From Spirochaetes bacterium RBG_16_49_21 (GTDB taxonomy: Bacteria > Spirochaetota > UBA4802 > UBA5550), in NCBI GenBank assembly GCA_001829495.1, contig MIBJ01000062.1:1-64000 (forward strand): a stretch of 64,000 nucleotides of DNA. Direction: 5' to 3'. Below the pieces are notes generated by a model. It did not search any database, was not told where the DNA came from, and saw nothing but the letters and a program-made list of their open reading frames with translations. Of this stretch, positions 55,629-64,000 are shown one piece after another (position 1 is the first letter of the stretch; every line of letters begins with the position of its first letter). The position numbers and the translations under genes were made by a program.

Positions 55629-55966
55629 TGGAAGCGACTGCCCATTCAAAGTTTATCAGGGTAAGCGCCTCGAAGGCGAGGCTCGTCGCCAATGAGATCC
55701 GGGGCGAGGAGCTTCCCTACGCGATAGAGATTTTGAAGGCCATGCCGCAAAAGGGAGCCCGCCTCATACTGAAGACGCTGTATTCCGCGGGCGCGAACGC
55801 AAAATACCGGAAGCCTGACATCATAGACAATGATCTCTACGTCAAGAAAATCGTCGTCGACGTCGGACCGACGCTCAAGCGGTACCGGGCCAGGGCGCGG
55901 GGCAGAGGGACGCGCATCCGTAAAAGAACGAGCAATATCCTGATTGTATTATCAGATGAAAATTAA
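55628..55966 (+). CDS. rplV: 50S ribosomal protein L22
   Basis: A 112-residue protein whose long beta hairpin reaches into the exit tunnel. The C-terminal signature VDVGPTLKRYRARARGRGTR is intact, with no insertion of the kind seen in macrolide-resistant strains. Starts on the last base of rpsS. Confidence 0.97.
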   Translation: MEATAHSKFIRVSASKARLVANEIRGEELPYAIEILKAMPQKGARLILKTLYSAGANAKYRKPDIIDNDLYVKKIVVDVGPTLKRYRARARGRGTRIRKRTSNILIVLSDEN

Positions 55967-55984
55967 GGTTAAGGGTATCCTCTA

Positions 55985-56665
<681 letters not shown>

Positions 56666-56681
56666 TTAAGGAACTGATGCC

Positions 56682-57092
56682 ATGTTAATGCCGAAAAGAC
56701 AGAAGTACAGAAAGGTACAGCGCGGCCGGATGCGGGGTGCGGCGTACCGGGGCTCGACGATTGTTTTTGGCGAAATCGGACTGAAATCCCTTGAACCGGG
56801 CGAGATCACCGCGCGGCAGATTGAGGCCGCCCGTGTTGCCATCACGCGGAAGGTTAAGCGGGGTGGAAAGCTCTGGATACGGATATTCCCGGACCGGCCC
56901 TTCACCAAGAAGCCTGCCGAGACCAGGATGGGCAAGGGAAAGGGGAACCCTGAAGGATACGTCTCCAGGATAAAACCGGGCAAGATACTGTTTGAGATTG
57001 CCGGCATTGATGAGACGTTGGCCAAGGAGGCGCTGCAAAACGCGGCGTTCAAACTTCCGCTCAAAACAAAGATTGTCACGTTGAGCGAATAA
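56682..57092 (+). CDS. rplP: 50S ribosomal protein L16
   Basis: A 136-residue protein near the A-site tRNA elbow. Opening [19 protein letters not shown] and [19 protein letters not shown] are diagnostic. The ATG at 56682 may be replaced by the one at 56688 (MPKRQK), the usual N-terminus. Confidence 0.97.
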   Translation: MLMPKRQKYRKVQRGRMRGAAYRGSTIVFGEIGLKSLEPGEITARQIEAARVAITRKVKRGGKLWIRIFPDRPFTKKPAETRMGKGKGNPEGYVSRIKPGKILFEIAGIDETLAKEALQNAAFKLPLKTKIVTLSE

Positions 57093-57114
57093 AGGGCGGG
57101 AGGTATGAGGCCAT

Positions 57115-57327
57115 ATGAAAGGAAAACTTGAGGAATTGCCTGTTGAGGAGTTGGAGCGAAGCCTGAACGAATCCAAGGAGCTTTTACGGAAGGAGCGGTT
57201 TAAGGCGGTCACGAGCAAGGTGGAAAATCCCCTGAGGATCAGGGAGTTAAAAAAACATATAGCAAGAATACTGACGATCAAAAAGGAATATGCGCTCGGC
57301 ATTCGTGAGAAACGGGGAGCCAGATAA
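57115..57327 (+). CDS. rpmC: 50S ribosomal protein L29
   Basis: A 70-residue helical protein next to L23 at the tunnel exit. The motif [19 protein letters not shown] and the C-terminal [20 protein letters not shown] are typical. Confidence 0.96.
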   Translation: MKGKLEELPVEELERSLNESKELLRKERFKAVTSKVENPLRIRELKKHIARILTIKKEYALGIREKRGAR

Positions 57328-57350
57328 CGAGAGGGGGAGGACATCATACC

Positions 57351-57602
57351 GTGGAAGCAAAGAGGAAACAACTGTTCGGCAAAGTAGTCAGCAATAAAAT
57401 GGATAAAACCATCGTCGTTGAAGTCGAAAATCTGGTCATGCATTCCTTGTACAAGAAATCGGTCCAAAGAACGAAAAAGATAAAGAGCCATGATGCAAAA
57501 AATGAATGCTCCATCGGCGACCTCGTAAGGGTTGAGGAGACCCGGCCGTTGTCGAAGGAAAAGAGACACCGGTTGGTTGAGATTGTAGAAAAAGCGAAAT
57601 AG
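57351..57602 (+). CDS. rpsQ: 30S ribosomal protein S17
   Basis: An 83-residue OB-fold primary 16S-binding protein. GTG start behind GAGGGGGAGG. Signature [17 protein letters not shown] and [18 protein letters not shown] are present. Confidence 0.97.
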   Translation: MEAKRKQLFGKVVSNKMDKTIVVEVENLVMHSLYKKSVQRTKKIKSHDAKNECSIGDLVRVEETRPLSKEKRHRLVEIVEKAK

Positions 57603-57612
57603 AGGAAGGACG

Positions 57613-58005
57613 ATGATTCAGGTTCAAACAATGCTGGATGTGGCAGACAACAGCGGGGTGAAGCGGGTGCAATGCATCAAGGTGCTGGGCGGCACCAGGC
57701 GGCGTTACGCCACGGTCGGTGATGTCATAATGGTTGCGGTCAAGGATTCGCAGCCGTCGTATGGATTAAAAGACACGACCGGTAAGAAGGTCCATGCAAA
57801 GGCGGTGCTGCGCGCCGTTGTGGTAAGAACAAAGAGCCCGGTCAGGCGCAAGGACGGCTCCTATATAAAATTCGATGACAACGCGGTGGCGATCATTGAT
57901 CCCAAGGGAGAGCCCCGGGGCTCGCGGATTTTCGGCCCGGTCGCGCGTGAACTGAGGGATAAGAACTTTTTAAAAATCGTGTCGCTTGCACCTGAGGTTC
58001 TGTAG
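57613..58005 (+). CDS. rplN: 50S ribosomal protein L14
   Basis: A 130-residue intersubunit-bridge protein. Opening [18 protein letters not shown] and [20 protein letters not shown] are canonical. It is about eight residues longer than the common 122, by an insert around residues 48-61 ([13 protein letters not shown]). Confidence 0.97.
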   Translation: MIQVQTMLDVADNSGVKRVQCIKVLGGTRRRYATVGDVIMVAVKDSQPSYGLKDTTGKKVHAKAVLRAVVVRTKSPVRRKDGSYIKFDDNAVAIIDPKGEPRGSRIFGPVARELRDKNFLKIVSLAPEVL

Positions 58006-58019
58006 AAGGGGAGAACACC

Positions 58020-58349
58020 ATGAATCTGAATAAGGAACAATCCCGCATAAAAGCGAATGACAATGTCGTTGTCACCGCCGGCTCCGACCGGGGAAGGCGG
58101 GGGAAGGTCTTGAAGATCGGCGCAAAGCGCGGCCGGATCATCGTGGAGGGCATTAATAAAAGGAATAAGTATATAAAACCCGGTCCTGAAAGCCCCAAGG
58201 GAGGCACCGCGAATATTGAATTCCCCATCGATATGTCCAATGTCATGATCTTTTGCGATAAATGCAAAAAAGGGGTCCGCATCGGCATAGCGTATAAGGA
58301 CGATAAGAAAACCAGGGTCTGTAAAAAGTGCGGTAAAAATCTTGATTAA
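58020..58349 (+). CDS. rplX: 50S ribosomal protein L24, with zinc-ribbon-like tail
   Basis: A 109-residue assembly initiator. The KOW motif NDNVVVTAGSDRGRRGKVLK is N-terminal. The C-terminal part holds two Cys pairs (FCDKCKKG and RVCKKCGK), suggesting a bound zinc; this C4 tail exists in some bacterial L24 but not in E. coli. Confidence 0.96.
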   Translation: MNLNKEQSRIKANDNVVVTAGSDRGRRGKVLKIGAKRGRIIVEGINKRNKYIKPGPESPKGGTANIEFPIDMSNVMIFCDKCKKGVRIGIAYKDDKKTRVCKKCGKNLD

Positions 58350-58376
58350 CCAGGGCGGCGGAAGAGGATAGTTACA

Positions 58377-58919
58377 ATGGCGTCACGATTGAAAATAGAA
58401 TACGAAAAGAATATAAGAAAGAAGCTCAAGAGCCAGTTTAAATTCAAGTCCATCATGGAGGTTCCCAAGCTTGAAAAGATCGTGCTGAACGTAGGGATCG
58501 GCGAAGCACATTCCAACCCTAATTTATTAAAGGCTGCGATCGAGGAGCTGAGGGCGATAACCGGGCAGCATGCCGTAAAAACCACGGCGCGGAAGTCAAT
58601 TGCGAATTTCAAGCTCCGGGAGGGGTTCGACGTCGGCTGCCGGGTTACGCTGCGGGGAGACCGCATGTATGAATTCCTTGATCGGCTCATCAATATCGCG
58701 CTCCCCCGGGTCCGCGACTTCAGGGGATTGTCGCCGAAGTCATTTGACAATTTCGGCAGTTATAATTTTTCCGTAATGGAGCAGATCATGTTCCCCGAGA
58801 TTAATTTTGATAAGGTCGAAAAGATACATGGTTTCAATATAACCATCGCGATATCGGCGAAAAACAAGGAACATTCAAGGGCATTATTGGACGAATTTAA
58901 AATGCCATTTAGATCATAG
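58377..58919 (+). CDS. rplE: 50S ribosomal protein L5
   Basis: A 180-residue 5S-rRNA-binding protein. [20 protein letters not shown], then [15 protein letters not shown] and [20 protein letters not shown], are all family signatures. Complete. Confidence 0.98.
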   Translation: MASRLKIEYEKNIRKKLKSQFKFKSIMEVPKLEKIVLNVGIGEAHSNPNLLKAAIEELRAITGQHAVKTTARKSIANFKLREGFDVGCRVTLRGDRMYEFLDRLINIALPRVRDFRGLSPKSFDNFGSYNFSVMEQIMFPEINFDKVEKIHGFNITIAISAKNKEHSRALLDEFKMPFRS

Positions 58920-58930
58920 GAGAAAACACT

Positions 58931-59116
58931 GTGGCACGAACGAGCTTATGGGCGAAACAGGAACGGGGCCCTAAATACAAGGTACGGCGGCATAACCGAT
59001 GCAAAATCTGCGGCAGATCGCGGGCGTATCTGCGAAGATTTGAGATGTGCAGGATTTGTTTTCGAAAGCTTGCCAGCGAGGGTAAACTCCCGGGAGTCGT
59101 GAAATCATCATGGTAG
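58931..59116 (+). CDS. rpsN: 30S ribosomal protein S14, zinc type (type Z)
   Basis: A 61-residue short S14 with two Cys pairs (CKIC...CRIC, spaced by 14 residues) that bind zinc. GTG start, 11 bases after rplE. The short zinc type is usual in spirochaetes and Gram-positives. Confidence 0.97.
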   Translation: MARTSLWAKQERGPKYKVRRHNRCKICGRSRAYLRRFEMCRICFRKLASEGKLPGVVKSSW

Positions 59117-59140
59117 AATTAATAGTATAGGGTAGATCTC

Positions 59141-59542
59141 ATGAGTGGTATGACAGATCCAATTGCGGATATGCTGACGCGAGTCAGAAATGCGATAAAA
59201 GCGGGACATTTGCTCGTTGATGTGCCGTCTTCAAAAATGAAGGTTTCGATCGCTAAAATTCTCAAGGATGAGGGTTTCATAAAGAACTTCAAACTGAACG
59301 ATGATAACCGCCAGAAGGTTTTGAGAATTTATTTAAAATACTCCGAGGAAAACAGGCCCGCTATTTTTGATTTGAGAAGAATAAGCATGCCGGGCCGGAG
59401 GGTGTATGTAAAAGCCGACGATCTCTCGCCGGTTTATAATAATATCGGCATTTGGATATTATCGACGTCAAAAGGGGTGATAACGAATAAGACCGCAAAA
59501 AAGATGAATATCGGCGGTGAAGTTTTGTGTGAGATTTCGTAA
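59141..59542 (+). CDS. rpsH: 30S ribosomal protein S8
   Basis: A 133-residue central-domain 16S-binding protein. DPIADMLTRVRNAIKAGH and the C-terminal STSKGVITNKTAKKMNIGGE are diagnostic. In E. coli S8 represses the spc operon at the rplE message; not assessed here. Confidence 0.98.
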   Translation: MSGMTDPIADMLTRVRNAIKAGHLLVDVPSSKMKVSIAKILKDEGFIKNFKLNDDNRQKVLRIYLKYSEENRPAIFDLRRISMPGRRVYVKADDLSPVYNNIGIWILSTSKGVITNKTAKKMNIGGEVLCEIS

Positions 59543-59555
59543 GAGGACGGCTGCC

Positions 59556-60098
59556 ATGTCGCGTGTAGCGAGAAAAACGATTCAGATACCCAACGGCGTA
59601 ACGGCTGATTATAAAGAGGGGACACTCACGGTCAAGGGCCCCCTGGGGGAAGAGAAACTCGCCTTGATGAAAGGCATCGATCTGGGTATTAAAGATAATG
59701 CTATTTCAATCATCGTAAAAACAGACGGCGGGGATAAGAAGCTTACGGCCTCATCGGGTTTGATGCGGTCGCTTGTAAGCAATATGGTGCTCGGCGTATC
59801 AAAGGGGTTTGAAAGAGATCTGGAGATCGTGGGTGTCGGCTATCGGGCGACACAGCAGAAAGGCGCTGTACAATTCCAGCTCGGCTATTCACATCCGATT
59901 CTTTTTACCCCTCCCGCCGGTATCACCATTGAGGTCCTTGAAGCCACAAAACTGAAGGTTAAAGGCGCCAACAAACAGCAGGTGGGCCAGGTGGCGTCGG
60001 ATATAAGAAAACTGCGTCCTCCCGAACCGTATAAGGGGAAGGGAATAAGATATAAAGACGAACGTATACGGAAAAAAGCCGGCAAAACAGGGAAATAA
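59556..60098 (+). CDS. rplF: 50S ribosomal protein L6
   Basis: A 180-residue protein near the sarcin-ricin loop. Start at ATG 59556 (MSRVARKTIQIPNGV) behind AGAGGA; the longer frame overlapping rpsH is not needed. The C-terminal KPPEP-type motif reads LRPPEPYKGKGIRYKDERIR. Confidence 0.97.
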   Translation: MSRVARKTIQIPNGVTADYKEGTLTVKGPLGEEKLALMKGIDLGIKDNAISIIVKTDGGDKKLTASSGLMRSLVSNMVLGVSKGFERDLEIVGVGYRATQQKGAVQFQLGYSHPILFTPPAGITIEVLEATKLKVKGANKQQVGQVASDIRKLRPPEPYKGKGIRYKDERIRKKAGKTGK

Positions 60099-60100
60099 AA

Positions 60101-60466
60101 ATGGATAAGATCGCTGTAAAAAAGAAACGCCTGCTGCGTAGAAGATATCTTATAAAAAAGAAGATACGTATGCACAAGGGGGCTCTGCGCCTCTGTATAA
60201 GTAGAAGCAGCAGAAACCTGTATGCGCAGATTATCGATGACGAGAAACAGCATACCCTGGTTGCTCTCTCTACCTTAGCCAAGGAATTCCCAACGAAAAA
60301 AAACAGGGGGAATACGATCGCGGCCAAAGAGCTGGGCAAATTGCTGACGCTTAAGGCGGTAAATGCCGGAATCACGGAAGTGGTTTTCGACAGAAACGGG
60401 TACAAATATCATGGAAAGGTTAAAGCCTTTGCCGATGCGGCCAGGGAAAACGGCCTGAAGTTTTAG
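60101..60466 (+). CDS. rplR: 50S ribosomal protein L18
   Basis: A 121-residue 5S-rRNA-binding protein of the central protuberance. [19 protein letters not shown] and the C-terminal [20 protein letters not shown] are diagnostic. Two bases after rplF. Confidence 0.97.
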   Translation: MDKIAVKKKRLLRRRYLIKKKIRMHKGALRLCISRSSRNLYAQIIDDEKQHTLVALSTLAKEFPTKKNRGNTIAAKELGKLLTLKAVNAGITEVVFDRNGYKYHGKVKAFADAARENGLKF

Positions 60467-60477
60467 GAGTTATCGTA

Positions 60478-60990
60478 ATGAAAATTAAAAGAAAAAAAAC
60501 TTCCCCCGCCGATCTGGAGCTCTCTGAAAAGATAGTCGCCATTAACCGGGTGGCCAAGGTGGTGAAAGGCGGCAGAAGATTCTCGTTTAATGCGCTCGCC
60601 GTTATCGGTGACGGAAACGGGCATGTGGGTATAGGCTTCGGCAAGGCGAATGAGGTGCCGGACGCCATTGATAAAAGTAAAGAGGACGCGAAAAAAAATA
60701 TCTATAGGGTGAATATACATAAACACACGATTCCTCATCCGGTGATCGGCAAGTTTAAGGCCGCCAAGGTGATACTGAAGCCGGCCGCGCCGGGCACCGG
60801 AATAATAGCCGGCGCTTCAGTTCGGGCGGTATTGGAGAGGGCGGGCGTGAGCGACGTGCTGACCAAAGCCCAAGGGTCGAGGAATCCGGTTAATTTAGTC
60901 AAGGCGGCGCTTGACGGCCTGCTTCAGCTGCGGAGCTTTGATGAGGCGGCCCGGCTGCGTGATATTCCTTTGAGCAAGTTATGGGGATAA
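60478..60990 (+). CDS. rpsE: 30S ribosomal protein S5
   Basis: A 170-residue fidelity protein at the mRNA entry. [20 protein letters not shown] and [19 protein letters not shown] are conserved; the C-terminal domain holds [20 protein letters not shown]. Complete. Confidence 0.98.
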   Translation: MKIKRKKTSPADLELSEKIVAINRVAKVVKGGRRFSFNALAVIGDGNGHVGIGFGKANEVPDAIDKSKEDAKKNIYRVNIHKHTIPHPVIGKFKAAKVILKPAAPGTGIIAGASVRAVLERAGVSDVLTKAQGSRNPVNLVKAALDGLLQLRSFDEAARLRDIPLSKLWG

Positions 60991-61002
60991 TCGGGGAGCG
61001 GT

Positions 61003-61191
61003 ATGGCACGGAAAATAATAATACGGCAGATAAAAAGCGGCATTGGCACAAAACCGAAACAGCGGGCCACCCTTAAGGCGCTCGGATTACGGAAGATAAA
61101 TGCGGAGCGCCTTCATGACGACACTCCGGTCATCCGCGGCATGATAGATAAGGTGAGCCATCTGATCAGCATTAAAGAAGTGGATCAATAG
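61003..61191 (+). CDS. rpmD: 50S ribosomal protein L30
   Basis: A 62-residue small protein. IRQIKSGIGTKPKQRATLKA, then LGLRKINAERLHDDTPVIRG, are the family pattern. Twelve bases after rpsE. Confidence 0.95.
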   Translation: MARKIIIRQIKSGIGTKPKQRATLKALGLRKINAERLHDDTPVIRGMIDKVSHLISIKEVDQ

Positions 61192-61203
61192 AGAGACGCG
61201 GTT

Positions 61204-61671
61204 ATGGAAGAATTGTATTTATTAAAAAAACCTGATAACATCAAGAGAATAAAAAGGGTGGGCCGCGGCAACTCGAGCGGCCATGGGAGCCAGGCCGGGA
61301 AAGGGCATGACGGCCAGCTCGGAAGGTCGGGCAGAAAGAGAAGAGCCTGGTTTGAAGGCGGCCAGATGCCGCTGCAGAGGCGGGTGCCGAAGAGAGGATT
61401 CAGCAATTATACCAAGAAGGAATATCAGATTATTAATATATCCCTGTTCGATAAGCTGGGCGTCGGCGAGGTTGGTCCCGAGATCATGAAGAAGAAGGGC
61501 CTCATCACCCGGGTCGACAAGCTCATCAAGGTGTTGGGAAACGGCGATCTCACCAAACCGGTGAAAGTCACCGCCGACGCTTTTTCGGGGAAGGCTGTTG
61601 AAAAGATTAAGAAGGCGGGCGGAGACGCCATTATCCGCGTATTTCCGGACAAAAAGGCGGCGGATATTTAA
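61204..61671 (+). CDS. rplO: 50S ribosomal protein L15
   Basis: A 155-residue protein. The glycine-rich N-terminus RVGRGNSSGHGSQAGKGHDG and FEGGQMPLQRRVPKRGF are typical. Twelve bases after rpmD and directly before secY. Confidence 0.97.
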   Translation: MEELYLLKKPDNIKRIKRVGRGNSSGHGSQAGKGHDGQLGRSGRKRRAWFEGGQMPLQRRVPKRGFSNYTKKEYQIINISLFDKLGVGEVGPEIMKKKGLITRVDKLIKVLGNGDLTKPVKVTADAFSGKAVEKIKKAGGDAIIRVFPDKKAADI

Positions 61672-61686
61672 CTTGTAAGGTAAATA

Positions 61687-63027
61687 ATGCCTAACGTTGT
61701 AACGAACATATTTAAAATTCCTGATTTAAGAAAACGGATTTTTTTCACGCTTATTATTTTAATCGTGTATCGCATTGGAGCGCATATCCCCATTCCCGGG
61801 ATAAATGTAGACGCGCTCAAAACATACTTTTTGCAGGCGCAGAGCTCGGGGCTTCTCGACTTTTTTGATCTTTTTTCCGGAGGCGCTTTCAAGCGTTTTA
61901 CCATATTCGCCCTGGGGATCATGCCCTATATCTCATCATCGATTATTTTCGATCTCTTGAAAGTCGTATTCCCGGCTCTTGAAAGATTGGCTAAGGAAGG
62001 GCATGAGGGGCAGAAAAAGCTTAATCAATATACCCGGTACGGGACGGTGGTACTGTGCGCCGCCCAGTCATTCGGCCTGACCATTTGGATGAAATCCGCC
62101 ATGAGGACGGCTGCGGGGGGCTCGGTCGTATCTGAGGAAGCGGGAATCGGCTTTGTCGTTGTCACGGTTGTCGCGATAACGACCGGCACCATGGTGCTCG
62201 TGTGGATGGGGGATATCATCACCGAACGGGGGATCGGGAACGGCATATCCCTCATTATCATGGCGGGAATCGTTGTCCGCGGCCCGCAGGCAATGATGGC
62301 AACATTGAAAAAAATAGGCGATTCAGGCGAGCCGATAGTCGGAATTATCCTGATCGGCCTGTTTTTCGCCATTGTCGCCGCGTCGATATTGCTGACCCTC
62401 GGCCAGAGGAGAATCCCGGTGCAATACGGGAAGAAGCAGACGGGGAGGACCCTGGCCTCCAGAAGCGCCCAGTACATACCCCTCAGGGTCAACGCAGCCG
62501 GGGTCATCCCGATAATTTTTGCCGCGGCTATAATAACGTTCCCGACGCAGATGATCGGCATGATCGGGGGTACAAGCTCCTCCTTCCTGAACAAGCTGCA
62601 GTACTGGTTGTCGCCCGGCCAGTTGCCCTATATATTTATATACAGCGGTCTGATTATATTTTTCTGTTTTTTTTATACGTCAATACGGTTTAATCCGGTG
62701 GAAATCGCTGATAATTTAAAAAAGTACGGCGGGTTTATTCCCGGAATACGGCCGGGCCAGAATACGTCTGATTATATTATGAACATTCTTAACAAGATCA
62801 ATCTGTCCGGATCTATATTTCTCGCGTTTATCGCGATTGTACCTGATCTTATCTTAAGAGTATGGCCTGAGCAGGTTTCTGTTGAGATGGCTCATCTTTT
62901 CGGCGGCACATCGCTGCTCATAATTGTCGGTGTCGCCCTCGATACGCTCCAGCAGATAGAATCGCAGCTTCTCATGAGGCACTATGACGGTTTCATGAAG
63001 GGGGCCCATATGAAGGGGCGATATTAA
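61687..63027 (+). CDS. secY: Preprotein translocase channel SecY
   Basis: A 446-residue inner-membrane protein with about ten membrane spans. Conserved pieces: RIGAHIPIPGIN, FALGIMPYISSSIIFDLL, ERGIGNGISLIIMAGI, RINAAGVIP-type sequence, and PVEIADNLKKYGGFIPGIRP. It forms the protein-conducting channel with SecE (36074). infA follows directly; adk and map, often found here, are absent. Confidence 0.98.
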   Translation: MPNVVTNIFKIPDLRKRIFFTLIILIVYRIGAHIPIPGINVDALKTYFLQAQSSGLLDFFDLFSGGAFKRFTIFALGIMPYISSSIIFDLLKVVFPALERLAKEGHEGQKKLNQYTRYGTVVLCAAQSFGLTIWMKSAMRTAAGGSVVSEEAGIGFVVVTVVAITTGTMVLVWMGDIITERGIGNGISLIIMAGIVVRGPQAMMATLKKIGDSGEPIVGIILIGLFFAIVAASILLTLGQRRIPVQYGKKQTGRTLASRSAQYIPLRVNAAGVIPIIFAAAIITFPTQMIGMIGGTSSSFLNKLQYWLSPGQLPYIFIYSGLIIFFCFFYTSIRFNPVEIADNLKKYGGFIPGIRPGQNTSDYIMNILNKINLSGSIFLAFIAIVPDLILRVWPEQVSVEMAHLFGGTSLLIIVGVALDTLQQIESQLLMRHYDGFMKGAHMKGRY

Positions 63028-63074
63028 AAATTTTGCGGCCAGGCCGGTGATTACATTAGATTTAGATAAAGAGT

Positions 63075-63296
63075 ATGGCGAAAGAAGAACCAATAGAAGT
63101 TGAAGGCGTGGTTGTTGAACCCCTCCCCAATGCCATGTTCAGGGTCAAGCTGGACAACGGTCATGTGGTGCTGGCGCATATCTCGGGCAAGATGAGAATG
63201 CATTATATCAGAATACTGGCCGGCGATCGGGTGACGGTTGAGCTGTCGCCCTACGATTTGAACCGGGGCAGGATTATTTACCGGTCAAAGAGCTAA
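63075..63296 (+). CDS. infA: Translation initiation factor IF-1
   Basis: A 73-residue OB-fold factor that binds the A site of the 30S subunit during initiation. [20 protein letters not shown], then [20 protein letters not shown], are canonical. The ATG follows secY by 47 bases. Confidence 0.97.
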   Translation: MAKEEPIEVEGVVVEPLPNAMFRVKLDNGHVVLAHISGKMRMHYIRILAGDRVTVELSPYDLNRGRIIYRSKS

Positions 63297-63340
63297 CGTC
63301 CGGTTGCGGCCGGTCGGTGATCATCGATAAGAGGTATGCT

Positions 63341-63475
63341 ATGAAGGTACGGGTATCGGTAAGGAAGATTTGCAATGAATGCAAGGTTATAAAACGCCAC
63401 GGCGTGGTGAGGGTAATCTGCAGTAATCCGCGTCATAAACAGCGGCAGAAAGTCAGAAACGTGAAAAAACATTAA
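63341..63475 (+). CDS. rpmJ: 50S ribosomal protein L36
   Basis: A 44-residue protein ([20 protein letters not shown], then [16 protein letters not shown]). Zinc ligands Cys11, Cys14, Cys27 and His32 are intact. It is about seven residues longer than the common 37-38, with a basic tail VRNVKKH. GAGG precedes the ATG. Confidence 0.96.
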   Translation: MKVRVSVRKICNECKVIKRHGVVRVICSNPRHKQRQKVRNVKKH

Positions 63476-63495
63476 GGTAATGTGAAGGTGGGCTT

Positions 63496-63870
63496 ATGGC
63501 ACGTATAGCAGGAGTAGATTTACCGAGCAATAAACGCATAGAGGTGGCGCTGACCTATATTTTCGGCATCGGGCCGTCGATGTCAAAAAAGATTCTGAAT
63601 GAATCCCATGTCGATCCCGATAAACGGGTAAAGGATCTGGCTGATGAGGAGATAAATGATCTAAGAAAAACAATCGAGAAGAACGCAAAGGTGGAAGGGG
63701 ACCTCCGTACCGAGACGGCGATGAATATCAGGCGCTTGATGGATATCGGCTGTTACCGGGGGATCAGGCACCGCCGGGGCCTGCCGGTGCGCGGTCAGAA
63801 TACGAAAAACAACGCGAAGACGAGAAAAGGGAACAAAAGACAGCCGATCGGCGGGAAGAAAAAGAAATAA
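63496..63870 (+). CDS. rpsM: 30S ribosomal protein S13
   Basis: A 124-residue protein of the 30S head that contacts the P-site t[23 protein letters not shown] and the C-terminal [20 protein letters not shown] are diagnostic. Confidence 0.98.
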   Translation: MARIAGVDLPSNKRIEVALTYIFGIGPSMSKKILNESHVDPDKRVKDLADEEINDLRKTIEKNAKVEGDLRTETAMNIRRLMDIGCYRGIRHRRGLPVRGQNTKNNAKTRKGNKRQPIGGKKKK

Positions 63871-63880
63871 GGAGTAAGAC

Positions 63881-64000
63881 GTGAAAGGGAAGAAGACAAA
63901 GGCGAAGAAGGAAAAGAAAGTAATACCCGTCGGCCGGGCTTATGTCCAGGCAACCTATAATAATACCATCATTACCCTGACGGATATGCAGGGGAATGTT
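63881..64000 (+). CDS. rpsK: 30S ribosomal protein S11 (5' part only)
   Basis: Forty codons from GTG 63881 (GGAG nine bases ahead) to the window edge, without a stop. Residues 19-40, [18 protein letters not shown] then MQGNV, match the S11 start; the first 17 residues are a basic extension. The rest of the alpha operon (rpsD, rpoA, rplQ) would lie beyond the window. Confidence 0.95.
   Translation, partial: MKGKKTKAKKEKKVIPVGRAYVQATYNNTIITLTDMQGNV

Overview
The window reads as chromosomal DNA of a free-living, signal-rich Gram-negative bacterium, most likely a member of Spirochaetota, perhaps near the Leptospira side. The evidence is: EF-Tu and RpoB wording close to Leptospira; an Asn in RpoB (residue 498) where rifampicin-sensitive bacteria have Ser531, a known spirochaete trait; many lipoproteins with loose spirochaete-like lipoboxes; and a cyclic-nucleotide-binding/TPR fusion protein. 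No 16S rRNA is present, so the assignment is an inference.

Layout. 1-1450: an AT-rich, foreign-looking RHH/PIN toxin-antitoxin pair, a long palindrome and a frameshifted transposase remnant. 1450-5400: a cold-shock protein, an unknown protein, and a TetR regulator with a perfect palindromic operator ahead of an orphan TolC-like protein. 5400-15700: signalling block with a triple-PAS PP2C phosphatase, a 40-residue-repeat exported protein, and a 1975-residue Ser/Thr kinase - AAA ATPase - GAF - PAS - histidine kinase - receiver protein. 15800-24600: envelope, stress and repair genes (DUF4468-like lipoprotein, SixA, HtrA, CIRCE-controlled Hsp20, decayed esterase, Fe-S-less MutY-like glycosylase, P-loop kinase, amidohydrolase, two cNMP-binding proteins). 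24650-29530: tRNA-Arg, prfA, prmC, membrane protein, nth, rdgB. 29800-35430: sensor kinase/response regulator pair, small lipoprotein, DegT-like protein without its PLP lysine, RlpA. 35700-64000: tRNA-Thr, rpmG-secE-nusG-rplKAJL-rpoBC, rpsLG-fusA-tuf, then the S10-spc operon from rpsJ to rpsK, which runs off the window.

Between genes there are many palindromic, non-coding elements. One family has TTAGACTTGTTGC ends and in two places supplies the stop codon of the gene before it. A second family is bounded by CCTCACCC/GGGTGAGG. Distinct long perfect hairpins sit at the junctions rplJ/rplL, fusA/tuf and tuf/rpsJ, with weaker ones at rplL/rpoB and rpoB/rpoC, exactly where product ratios must change; the S10-spc operon after rpsJ has none that I could see. 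I found no CRISPR array, prophage or biosynthetic cluster. The most unusual items are these junction hairpins, the giant kinase with its adjacent cysteine-ladder repeat protein, and the lysine-less DegT protein.
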